Source of the DNA: Gemmataceae bacterium
GTDB taxonomy: Bacteria > Planctomycetota > Planctomycetia > Gemmatales > Gemmataceae
Length of the DNA stretch: 53,123 nt
Direction of reading: 5' to 3'
Assembly (NCBI GenBank): GCA_019748295.1
Contig: JAIEPT010000225.1
Span: 1-53,123 of the forward strand
Shown: piece after piece, positions 33,166-39,918 of the stretch
How the letters are laid out: each line of letters starts with the position of its first letter
Numbering within the stretch: position 1 is the stretch's first letter
Made by a program: the position numbers and the translations under genes
Notes under the pieces: model-generated
The model's database searches: none
Told to the model about the DNA's origin: nothing
Seen by the model: only the letters and a program-made list of their open reading frames with translations

Positions 33166-33301
33166 GGCGAGCAGCCGCTGTTAGGCGGCTGGTACAGCCG
33201 ACTTGCAAGTCTCTTAACGCAAGTTCCGAGGTTTCGTACCGAAAAAGCGCGACGCGACTTGCAAGTTCGCTGTACCAGCCGCCTAACAGCGGCTGCTCGC
33301 C
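33166..33301. repeat. R1 inverted repeat, copy 3
   Basis: Starts 4 bp after the Rrf2 stop codon with GGCGAGCAGCCGCTGTTAGG and ends with its reverse complement. Its interior (ACTTGCAAGTCTC and GACTTGCAAGTTCGC) matches copy 4 better than copies 1 and 2. Confidence 0.9.
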
Positions 33302-33322
33302 GATCTCCTGACGACATTCGAG

Positions 33323-33631
33323 TCACGGCACGCGCGTCGTCCACAGCACTGCCAGGCACGCAATCCCCGCGAAGAACAGGAACGTGCCCACCCACCCGTC
33401 GCGACGGCCGGGGATGGTCTCCGCCAGAAAGCCGAGCACGCTGCCGCATGCGGCCAACATGGCGAAAAGCACGCCGAGCAGAATGAAGCCGACGCGAAGC
33501 AAAACGGGATGGGCGAAGAAGTACGCGGACCATCCGGGGATGTAAAGCAACGCCGCCGTTCCCAGCAACAGGGCCACGGCGCCCACCAGGAACCAGAACG
33601 AAGACGCGGCCAAGGGGTGACGTTCGTGCAT
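33323..33631 (-). CDS. Small three-helix membrane protein, unknown function
   Basis: This 102-residue protein begins MHERHPLAASSFWFLVGAVA. Three hydrophobic helices are evident: SFWFLVGAVALLLGTAALLY, LLRVGFILLGVLFAMLAACG and VGTFLFFAGIACLAVLWTT. Few charged residues lie between them (ETIPGRRDGW). The start is uncertain, since no clear Shine-Dalgarno precedes 33631; an ATG 19 codons upstream is possible. It is divergent from the riboswitch-led gene. Family not recognised. Confidence 0.65.
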   Translation of the reverse strand: MHERHPLAASSFWFLVGAVALLLGTAALLYIPGWSAYFFAHPVLLRVGFILLGVLFAMLAACGSVLGFLAETIPGRRDGWVGTFLFFAGIACLAVLWTTRVP

Positions 33632-33807
33632 GCCGTCATTTTCCGTCGAAGACAGCCGACCGCTCAAGCGAAAAGTGGGCGTCGCCATGACGATCCGCAA
33701 AATCGGAAAATTCGCCCTAACCGATTTGACCGTCCCGCGATCGTATTCCACATTTGGGTTGTCGACGGTCCTGTCGTCGAAACCATCTAGCACGAAGACG
33801 GCGCCGG

Positions 33808-33921
33808 CCGTCCTCGAAAAAGGCAAACCCGTCGTGAGGCGGGGACGCAAAGCTATGGGCTCTTGGCCGTCCCGAAGGGGGGGACGGTTTAAGGCTGCCA
33901 GGCTACCGAAGGGATGGACGG
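33808..33921 (+). promoter_or_regulatory. c-di-GMP-I (GEMM) riboswitch aptamer
   Basis: P1 is formed by CCGTCC (33808-33813) and GGACGG (33916-33921). The hallmark AGGCAAACC opens P2, whose GTGA tetraloop lies at about 33834-33837. GGGACGCAAAGC follows, then a variable P3 (GGGCTCTTGGCCGTCCCG...), and GCTGCCAGGCTACCGAA closes with the tetraloop receptor and the conserved 3' segment. This order and spacing match the GEMM-I consensus from memory. The RNA binds cyclic di-GMP and controls the downstream gene. The nearest gene on this strand starts at 34277. A GC-rich hairpin follows at 33945. Confidence 0.88.
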
Positions 33922-33944
33922 GACCCAAAGATAGTCTTGGCACT

Positions 33945-33970
33945 CCCCGGCTTCCGCAAGGAAGCCGGGG
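33945..33970 (+). terminator. Strong hairpin downstream of the riboswitch (possible expression platform)
   Basis: A perfect 11-bp stem CCCCGGCTTCC / GGAAGCCGGGG with a GCAA tetraloop, 24 nt after the aptamer. It lacks a T run, so it could be a non-canonical terminator or an anti-structure in the switch. Confidence 0.4.
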
Positions 33971-33995
33971 AATACTCTCATGCGCCGATACTTCA

Positions 33996-34098
33996 AAGCC
34001 CAGGGGCGACCGTAGGGAGCTCCTGGGTTTCAGACCGAAATCATGTTGCACTTCCGACACTCCGATCCCCGGAGTTCGCTGCGCTCGCCCCTGGGCTT
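33996..34098. repeat. R4 inverted repeat, copy 1
   Basis: Left arm AAGCCCAGGGGCGACCGTAG, right arm ending CTCGCCCCTGGGCTT. It lies between the c-di-GMP riboswitch and the gene it should control. Related units are at 40862 and 42372. Confidence 0.8.
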
Positions 34099-34276
34099 GA
34101 AAACTGCTTTCCCTTGCCTCCTAGCTTGCCTCGTCCGACAAATCGTTACGCGCGATACAAGCGTTACTACCGCGACTTCCCGCAATTTCGTCAACTTCGG
34201 CATCCTCGTTGTCCGAAGAAAAGAGAGCCGGGCTTGGACTGTCCAGGCTAAGCCGGCGTCGTTGGACGAGGGATTC

Positions 34277-35104
34277 ATGAACCTCCGCATCCTGCTTGCC
34301 ACGTTTGCCATCCTGCTGCCGTTGGGCAATGCCCGGGCGCAGACGCAGGGGTACGCGCCTCTTTCGCCGAACGCGACCATCGTGCAGGATGAAGGCGGCG
34401 TCGCCTCCGTCGGCAACGGCGCCTGCCGTCGGCCGCTTGTGGGCGGAGGAGGAACCTGTGCCAGCTGCGATTCGCCCGTCGGCGGCAACGCGGCCATCGG
34501 CACCGAACTCATCTGGCGAAACGGCGCCTCATTCGTGTTCGGCAACCAGCGCTTGGGCCGCGAACTGGGCACGGGCTTCACGACGGAGATCATCGCCCGC
34601 ACGCTCTTCTACTCGCAGGACTACCGCGAAGCGTTCATCGTCGACCTCGGCGTGGGCGATACCTACAACCCGGCTCGCAGCGGCGCACGCACGCCGACCG
34701 TTCTCAATATCCTTCAGCCCAATTCACGCACCGGCGCCGCGACGCGGATGAACATTCCCGTGACGGTGAAGAACTACAACCGCTCCTACCTCAGCTACGG
34801 CGTCGGCAAGCAATGGTTCCTCTGGAACGACGCACTGACCGTGGGCGACAACTTCCGCGTCGGCGTCGATATCGGCGGCCGATGGGGCAGCTCGAGCGCT
34901 CGGTTCAACGAGATCCGCCATCGCACGGACACGATCGACGGCTTGTACATCGGCGGCGATGCGAAATGGGAAACGCCGACTCGCTTCGGCATGTTCTCCG
35001 TCGGCGTGCGAACCGAATGGACCTACACCTGGACCGAAATCCTCCAGGCGCCTTCCGACATGCAAGAAATCAACCTGCTGCTATCGCTGGGCGTGCGCTA
35101 CTAA
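34277..35104 (+). CDS. Secreted putative outer-membrane beta-barrel protein
   Basis: This 275-residue protein has a signal peptide (NLRILLATFAILLPLGNARA). Amphipathic, aromatic beta-strand-like segments follow (TELIWRNGASFVFGNQRLG; FRVGVDIGGRWGSSSARFNE; FGMFSVGVRTEWTYTW), ending in LLLSLGVRY, an outer-membrane-barrel-like C-terminus. A Cys cluster (CASC) lies near residue 59. It is probably an envelope surface protein; the exact family is unknown. GAGGGA precedes the ATG. It is the first gene downstream of the c-di-GMP riboswitch, so its expression may follow the sessile/motile signal (inference). Confidence 0.75.
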   Translation: MNLRILLATFAILLPLGNARAQTQGYAPLSPNATIVQDEGGVASVGNGACRRPLVGGGGTCASCDSPVGGNAAIGTELIWRNGASFVFGNQRLGRELGTGFTTEIIARTLFYSQDYREAFIVDLGVGDTYNPARSGARTPTVLNILQPNSRTGAATRMNIPVTVKNYNRSYLSYGVGKQWFLWNDALTVGDNFRVGVDIGGRWGSSSARFNEIRHRTDTIDGLYIGGDAKWETPTRFGMFSVGVRTEWTYTWTEILQAPSDMQEINLLLSLGVRY

Positions 35105-35113
35105 GTCTTTTCT

Positions 35114-35314
35114 AGAGTGGTCCTCACGCTCCGCGTGAGGTGAGCCGCGATGCAAGGTCAGTCGCCAACTGCTTTCGTGGCGCCAAGTTTATTCAACTTG
35201 TCGGATGTGTTTTCGGAGAGTTTTCGAACCAGTTAGATGAACATGTTTCATGTTTCCACGATTCGTCGGTCCTTGCATCGCCGCTGACCTCACGCGGAGC
35301 GTGAGGACCACTCT
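35114..35314. repeat. R6 inverted repeat with nested R5 copy c
   Basis: Outer arms AGAGTGGTCCTCACGCTCCG and reverse complement; an inner arm GATGCAAGG(T)CAG pairs with CCTTGCATCGCC. An R5 unit (35177-35259, GTGGCGCCAAGTTTATTCAA) lies inside. The same nesting recurs at 45264-45448. Confidence 0.85.
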
Positions 35315-35328
35315 GGGGAAGCAGGAAC

Positions 35329-36480
35329 TTACTCGATCGCTTCGCGCAAATCCTTTCGCAAGTCTTCCACATCCTCGATGCCGACGCTCAGGCGAATGAG
35401 GCCGTCATCCACGCCGCGAGCTTGACGGATCGCGAGCGGGATGCTTGCGTGCGTCATCGTGGACGGGTGGCAGACCAGCGATTCGACGCCGCCCAAACTT
35501 TCGGCCAAGCTGAACAACCTGGTGCGCGATAGGAAACGTTTGGCCGCATCGTCTCCGCCTTGCAGACGAATCGAAATCATGCCGCCGAAACCGCGCATCT
35601 GTTTCGCGGCGACTTCATGGTTGCGGTGTTCCGGCAGACCCGGATAATACACGCGTTCCACCTTCGGATGTTTCGACAGCCACTCGGCGAGGTCTTCCGC
35701 ATTCGCGCAATGGCGGTCCATGCGGACCGCGAGCGTCTTGATGCCGCGCAACGTGAGATAGGCGTCGAACGGCCCCGGCACGCCGCCGGCCGCGTTTTGA
35801 TAAAAGCGAATCGGATCCATCAGGCGGTTCGGACCGATGACGGCTCCGCCGACGACGTCGGAATGTCCGCCGATATACTTCGTCGTGCTGTGAACGACGA
35901 GATCGGCGCTCAGCGTGATCGGCCGTTGCAAATAGGGGGACGCGAAGGTGTTGTCGACGACCAGAATCACATTGCGGCGATGGCAGACCTCGGCGATCGC
36001 GGCGATGTCGAGGATGCCGAGCAGCGGATTGGTCGGCGATTCGATCCACACCATCTTGGTTGCGGGGGTAATCGCATCGGCGAAACCTTGCGGCTGATCG
36101 TCGTCGATGAACTTGGTCGCTAACCCCCAGGGCTTGAAGACGCGTTCCAATAAACGAAATGTGCCGCCATAGAGGTCCGCCGCGGCGATGACTTCATCGC
36201 CGGGCTTCAATGTGCCTGCGAATACTGCCGTTGTTGCGGCGAGTCCGGAGGCGAAAGCCAGGCCGCGTTCGCCTTCTTCGAGGGAGGCGAGACATAGCTC
36301 GAGGGCGGTGCGCGTCGGGTTGCCGCTGCGGCTATATTCGTAGCCTTTATGTTGGCCTGGCGCTTTTTGGGTATAGGTCGAGGTGGCGTAGATCGGCACG
36401 ACTGTTGCGCCGGTGGTTGGGTCGGGTGGTTGGCCATCGTGAATGGCGCGGGTTGAGAAACCGGTGGGATTCGGCGTCAT
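35329..36480 (-). CDS. Cystathionine gamma-lyase/synthase-family PLP enzyme
   Basis: This 383-residue Cys/Met-metabolism PLP enzyme opens GFSTRAIHDGQPPDPTTGAT. The PLP lysine is Lys201 in VHSTTKYIGGHSD, and YEYSRSGNPTRTALE, YGGTFRLLERVF and SLGGVESLVCHPSTMTHA are conserved. Next to a cystathionine beta-synthase, gamma-lyase (cystathionine to cysteine) is the likely role, though MetB-type gamma-synthase activity cannot be excluded. The gene is downstream of CBS on the same strand, 115 bp apart, with a hairpin between. Cytoplasmic homotetramer in the family. Confidence 0.92.
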   Translation of the reverse strand: MTPNPTGFSTRAIHDGQPPDPTTGATVVPIYATSTYTQKAPGQHKGYEYSRSGNPTRTALELCLASLEEGERGLAFASGLAATTAVFAGTLKPGDEVIAAADLYGGTFRLLERVFKPWGLATKFIDDDQPQGFADAITPATKMVWIESPTNPLLGILDIAAIAEVCHRRNVILVVDNTFASPYLQRPITLSADLVVHSTTKYIGGHSDVVGGAVIGPNRLMDPIRFYQNAAGGVPGPFDAYLTLRGIKTLAVRMDRHCANAEDLAEWLSKHPKVERVYYPGLPEHRNHEVAAKQMRGFGGMISIRLQGGDDAAKRFLSRTRLFSLAESLGGVESLVCHPSTMTHASIPLAIRQARGVDDGLIRLSVGIEDVEDLRKDLREAIE

Positions 36481-36563
36481 GAGTCATCCTTCTTCGAGCG
36501 GATGTGATTCTTTTGCGATAGGAGGCAGGCAGGCGTCAGCACCGTTTCGCCCCTCACCCCCAG

Positions 36564-36588
36564 CCCCTCTCCCCAAAGGGGAGAGGGG
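36564..36588. repeat. Perfect hairpin CCCCTCTCCCC between CBS and CGL genes
   Basis: An 11-bp stem CCCCTCTCCCC / GGGGAGAGGGG with loop AAA, 8 bp after the CBS stop. The flanking CCCCTCACCCCCAGCCC is a repeat often seen in GC-rich planctomycetes. It may end or attenuate transcription in the two-gene unit. Confidence 0.75.
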
Positions 36589-36595
36589 AGCCCAA

Positions 36596-37951
36596 TCAGC
36601 GCATGCGGCTTTGGTCGCCTTTCCAGTAGCCGATCAGATCCATGCGGGTGACGATGCCTGCCACTTGTCCCTTTTCCATCGCGAGCACGCCGGTGTGGCC
36701 CGAGAGGAGCATGCGGTACGCCTCGTCCAAATGCGTGCCCACTTCAAGCGTCGGCAGGGGGCGGGCCATGATTTCGTTGACGGTGACTTTCTGCGGATCG
36801 CCGTGATCGTGAAGCACGCGGGCCAAGGTCACCTCTTGCACGCTGCCGACCGGCTTTCCTTGGTCAAGCACCGGCAATTGCGAAATGCCGTTGGTCTGCA
36901 TCATCTCGATCGCGTCGGTTGCCGTCGCGCTGGGGCCGATGGTGATGAGATGGCGTTCCCCCCGCTTCTTCAGCAGATCGCCCACTGTGTGGGGCGATTC
37001 CGGAGTCCACTGGAGGTTGTTGGCCGCGAGCCAGGCATCGTCGAAGAGTTTGCTCATGTAGTTGCGGCCCGTATCGGCGCAGAGGACGACGATGAAATCG
37101 TCCTTCTTAAGCCGTTGGGCGTAACGCAGCGCCGCCGCCATCGCGGTGCCGCACGAACCGCCGACCAGCAGACCTTCGCGTCGAGCCATCTCGCGAGCGG
37201 TGTGAAACGACTCGGCATCGCTCACGCGAACCCAGTCGTCTACGATGTGGCCGTTGAACGTCTTGGGAACGAAATCCTCGCCGATGCCTTCGACCTTCCA
37301 GCTTTTCGGCGCGCCGCCGGAGAGGATGGAGCCTTCCGGATCGGCGCCGACGACCTTGATCTCGGGATTGCGCTCCTTGAGATAGCGGCCCGCGCCGGAG
37401 ATCGTTCCGCCGGTGCCGATGCCGCCGACAAGGACGGTGACTTTGCCCTCGGACTGATCCCAGATTTCGGGCCCCGTGGTGTGATAGTGGATGTCGGGGT
37501 TGGAAAGATTCGCGAACTGGTTCGGCCGCCACGCTCCAGGAATTTCCCGCGAGAGGCGATCGGCCACGCCGTTGTAGCTTTCGGGCGAATCGGGCGGGAC
37601 GGCGGTCGCCGTGATGACGACTTCCGCACCGTAGGCTTTGAGGAGCGCGATCTTTTCGTTGCTCATCTTGTCGGGCAGGACGAAGATGCAGCGATAGCCG
37701 CGGACGGCTGCCACCAGGGCGAGTCCGACGCCCGTATTGCCCGCGGTCGCCTCGATGATGGTTCCGCCGGGGCGAAGCCAACCGCGCTTTTCCGCATCGG
37801 CGATCATCGCGACGGCAACGCGGTCCTTGGTGCTGCCGCCCGGATTGAGGGCTTCCACCTTTGCCGCGATGGTCGGCGCCAGGCCGACGCCCAGGCGACG
37901 AATGAGGATCAACGGGGTGTGTCCGACGGACTGGAGAATCGAATCCTGCAT
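36596..37951 (-). CDS. Cystathionine beta-synthase with C-terminal CBS domains
   Basis: This 451-residue protein has a PLP fold-type II catalytic domain with Lys42 (NPGGSTKDR), the substrate loop EATAGNTGVGLALV and the glycine-rich phosphate loop VGGIGTGGTISGAG. Two C-terminal CBS motifs (~residues 330-450) follow (ATDAIEMMQTNGISQLPVLD; LDEAYRMLLSGHTGVLAMEK). These normally sense adenosyl ligands. It condenses homocysteine with serine. There is no heme-binding N-terminus, as usual in bacteria. I prefer the ATG at 37951 (MQDSILQSVGHTPLI); one at 37963 is also possible. Confidence 0.92.
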   Translation of the reverse strand: MQDSILQSVGHTPLILIRRLGVGLAPTIAAKVEALNPGGSTKDRVAVAMIADAEKRGWLRPGGTIIEATAGNTGVGLALVAAVRGYRCIFVLPDKMSNEKIALLKAYGAEVVITATAVPPDSPESYNGVADRLSREIPGAWRPNQFANLSNPDIHYHTTGPEIWDQSEGKVTVLVGGIGTGGTISGAGRYLKERNPEIKVVGADPEGSILSGGAPKSWKVEGIGEDFVPKTFNGHIVDDWVRVSDAESFHTAREMARREGLLVGGSCGTAMAAALRYAQRLKKDDFIVVLCADTGRNYMSKLFDDAWLAANNLQWTPESPHTVGDLLKKRGERHLITIGPSATATDAIEMMQTNGISQLPVLDQGKPVGSVQEVTLARVLHDHGDPQKVTVNEIMARPLPTLEVGTHLDEAYRMLLSGHTGVLAMEKGQVAGIVTRMDLIGYWKGDQSRMR

Positions 37952-38150
37952 CAGCGCCCCCATGGCATGCGGCTTCTTCCGCCCACTCCATCATATCCGG
38001 CCATCCAAGCCGAAGCGCTCGCGAATGAACTCAAGCAGCGTGCAAATGGGGTAGCGACGAACGTCGCGTTCTGTAGGGAGCGCCCTGCGTGGCGTTCCGC
38101 CGAACTGGGCGCGTAACGCGTCGAGTGCTCACATTCCGCGATTCCCGTTT

Positions 38151-38188
38151 GCGGCTTGGCGATTCGCGGCGTCCGATCGCCAAGCCGC
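38151..38188. repeat. Inverted repeat GCGGCTTGGCGAT
   Basis: A perfect 13-bp stem GCGGCTTGGCGAT / ATCGCCAAGCCGC with a 12-nt loop. It lies next to the homocysteine methyltransferase remnant. The surrounding 37952-38585 interval also holds repeat-like CGCTCCCTACAGAACGCGAC. Confidence 0.7.
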
Positions 38189-38257
38189 GAGCGGGGGAGA
38201 CGGGGAGCGATTATCAGCAATCGGACGCGTCCCGTCATGCGGAGCGCCGCGGAGGGC

Positions 38258-38425
38258 GTCATTTGCTCGCCAGGCGACGGTCTCGAGGAGCAGCCCGGTT
38301 CCGTGACGTGCGGCAATGTCGATGAACTCGCGAAAGTACTCGTCGAACGCCTGCGTTCCTGCTTCGTCCTTCAGCAGGATGAACGCCGCGAACTCAGGGA
38401 GCGCGGTGCCTTTGCGGAAGATCAT
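38258..38425 (-). pseudogene. Homocysteine S-methyltransferase family, N-terminal remnant
   Basis: An ATG at 38425 opens MIFRKGTALPEFAAFILLKD, then AFDEYFREFIDIAARHGTGL and LLETVAWRAND. This matches the first ~60 residues of homocysteine S-methyltransferase-like proteins (LPEFAAF...Y......A..HG.GF.L.T.TWRAN), from memory. After WRAND the frame turns into repeat-like sequence and the zinc-binding Cys motifs are absent. A same-strand fragment, PICTLLEFIRERFGLDGRI (stop at 37991), just beyond could be its lost C-terminus, leaving an internal deletion filled by repeats (speculation). The remnant sits beside CBS and CGL, also homocysteine genes. Confidence 0.5.
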
Positions 38426-38585
38426 TTGCCGATCGCCCCCTGTCTTCCCCGTTTTCCACCGCCAATCACTTGGTCTGGACCGCATTCCTGCGATTGGGTA
38501 CACCCCATATTCCATGATGGAGCGGCGGCGAACTGGTCGATGATGCGACCAGGGGGCATTCCGCCCGGATTCAGGAGGAATCGAC

Positions 38586-38990
38586 ATGCGTAACCTGCTC
38601 GCCATGGCCGCCGCCGGCCTTCTCGTATTTGCCGGCCTCGGGTGGTATCTCGATTGGTATCGGCTGCAAACGAGCACGACGCCCGACGGCAGACGCCAGA
38701 TCGCGGTCGATCTGGACACCAACAAGGTCCGAACCGACGTCAACAATTTCCGCAAGGACAACGGGGGACAGTGGACGCCGACCGCGGCCCCAGGCAGCGG
38801 CGGCTTGATCCCCGCTCCGCAGGGCTTCACCACTCCGTCGCCGACGACGCAGCCGAATCAGCAACCTGGTTTCAGCGTGAATGTCCGCCCGTTCGAGAAT
38901 GGGCCGAACATGCAGTTCAACGTCGATCCTCGCACGTTCCTGCCGTCCGCCCCCGGAAGCAATCCGGGCGTGCTTCCTCCGCCTCGCTAG
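38586..38990 (+). CDS. Small membrane-anchored or secreted Pro-rich protein
   Basis: This 134-residue protein has an N-terminal helix (LLAMAAAGLLVFAGLGWYLD) that is either an anchor or a signal. A short domain follows (GRRQIAVDLDTNKVRTDVNN, FRKDNGG), then a Pro/Asn/Gln-rich tail (TTPSPTTQPNQQPG) ending VLPPPR. GGAGGA lies 6 nt before the ATG at 38586, a very good start. Function unknown. No operon partner: an R3 repeat follows 18 bp downstream. Confidence 0.75.
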   Translation: MRNLLAMAAAGLLVFAGLGWYLDWYRLQTSTTPDGRRQIAVDLDTNKVRTDVNNFRKDNGGQWTPTAAPGSGGLIPAPQGFTTPSPTTQPNQQPGFSVNVRPFENGPNMQFNVDPRTFLPSAPGSNPGVLPPPR

Positions 38991-39008
38991 CGAATGGGCA
39001 GTGATCGG

Positions 39009-39164
39009 TCAGAGCCCGAGCGCCAGCGCGGGTTTTCTATGTAGCCCTCTCGCTCCGCGAGAGGTTAGCGGCAGCGAGCCATGCAACGGCAAGGCATTCA
39101 TCCGCCATCCTCTCGCGGAGCGAGAGGGCTACATAGAAAACCCGCGCTGGCGCTCGGGCTCTGA
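39009..39164. repeat. R3 inverted repeat, long copy
   Basis: A ~57-bp almost perfect stem. Outer arms TCAGAGCCCGAGCGCCAGCG; inner arms CTATGTAGCCCTCTCGCTCC through CGCGAGAGG. The loop lies around 39068-39105. The inner part recurs at 47601-47704. It separates a + strand gene from a convergent - strand gene. Confidence 0.9.
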
Positions 39165-39166
39165 CT

Positions 39167-39583
39167 TTAGGTGGAGCGATGTTTGCAAAGGGCGACGCAG
39201 TTGCCCGTCTCGTTGTACTGCATCCACGTCATGTAACGCTGAAGCAGAAAGACGCCCCGGCCTCCGGGGCGTTCGACGTTGTGGGGCGCCAGCGGGTCGG
39301 GCAGGCTGTCCGGGTCGAAGCCGGGGCCCTGATCTTCCACTTCGGCCAGGAATTGAGCGGAGCAAATGCGGTAGCGAAGTTGGACGGGTTTCGTCTTGTC
39401 TTTGCGTTGGCCATGTTTGATGCCGTTGCCGATCGCTTCTTCAAGGCAAAGGCGGATGCCGAAGACGTCGCTGTCGGGGAAGCCGTTGGATTGGAGTTCG
39501 CGCACGACCGTCGCGATAGCCGGGATCATTTCCTCCGGCGTCAGAATGTCGATGCGACAGGCGTCGCTGTTGTGCAGAAGCAT
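39167..39583 (-). CDS. RsbW-like GHKL ATP-binding protein (anti-sigma kinase type)
   Basis: This 138-residue protein is a stand-alone HATPase_c domain. The N box is CLEEAIGNGIKHG, G1 is EDQGPGFDP and G2 is GGRGVFLLQRYM, in the RsbW/SpoIIAB order. Such kinases phosphorylate an STAS anti-anti-sigma protein and bind a sigma factor or other target. No STAS, sigma or PP2C gene is adjacent on this strand, but the PP2C fusion at 42498 is 3 kb away. AGGA lies 5 nt before the ATG at 39583. The stop codon abuts the R3 repeat. Confidence 0.88.
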   Translation of the reverse strand: MLLHNSDACRIDILTPEEMIPAIATVVRELQSNGFPDSDVFGIRLCLEEAIGNGIKHGQRKDKTKPVQLRYRICSAQFLAEVEDQGPGFDPDSLPDPLAPHNVERPGGRGVFLLQRYMTWMQYNETGNCVALCKHRST

Positions 39584-39651
39584 GCCATCCGTCCTGGAAC
39601 CGAGCACTGCTCGCTTGCGTCATTCTAGCGGAGTTGTTGCGAATTGCAGCA

Positions 39652-39813
39652 GGCGAGCGAAGGCGCGCGGCCGGTGTTAGCCGGCTGGTGCAGCGAACTT
39701 GCAAGTCTCATCGCGCTTTTGCTGATGCCCGATATTCTCTGCCTCTTGCTGCTCGATAGAAACATGAGACTTGCACGTTCGCTGTACCAGCCGGCTAACG
39801 CCGGCCGCTCGCC
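39652..39813. repeat. R1 inverted repeat, divergent copy 4
   Basis: Arms differ from the other R1 copies by compensated changes: GCGGCCGGTGTTAGCCGGCT pairs with AGCCGGCTAACGCCGGCCGC. The inner pairing is longer (GCGAACTTGCAAGTCTCAT with ATGAGACTTGCACGTTCGC). It lies in the 335-bp gap before the FHA gene, which otherwise holds only that gene's leader. Confidence 0.85.
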
Positions 39814-39918
39814 TTTTCGGAGTTTTGCGATCTTGGGCGCTTTTTTCTGGACTTGGATGAAACTCTCCCCATCTAATAGGATGGCTTCCGACCCCATCGG
39901 CTAGGGCGTTCCGCAATC

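Noticed and set aside
33640..33800. A specific promoter before the riboswitch (TTGACC or TTGTCG as -35)
   Set aside because: No convincing -10 box lies at the right distance, and planctomycete promoter consensus is poorly known, so no promoter is annotated.
36443..38116. A 557-codon plus-strand frame opposite the CBS gene
   Set aside because: CBS motifs (NPGGSTKDR, GTGGTISGAG) are on the minus strand. The plus frame runs through hairpins and has no domain.
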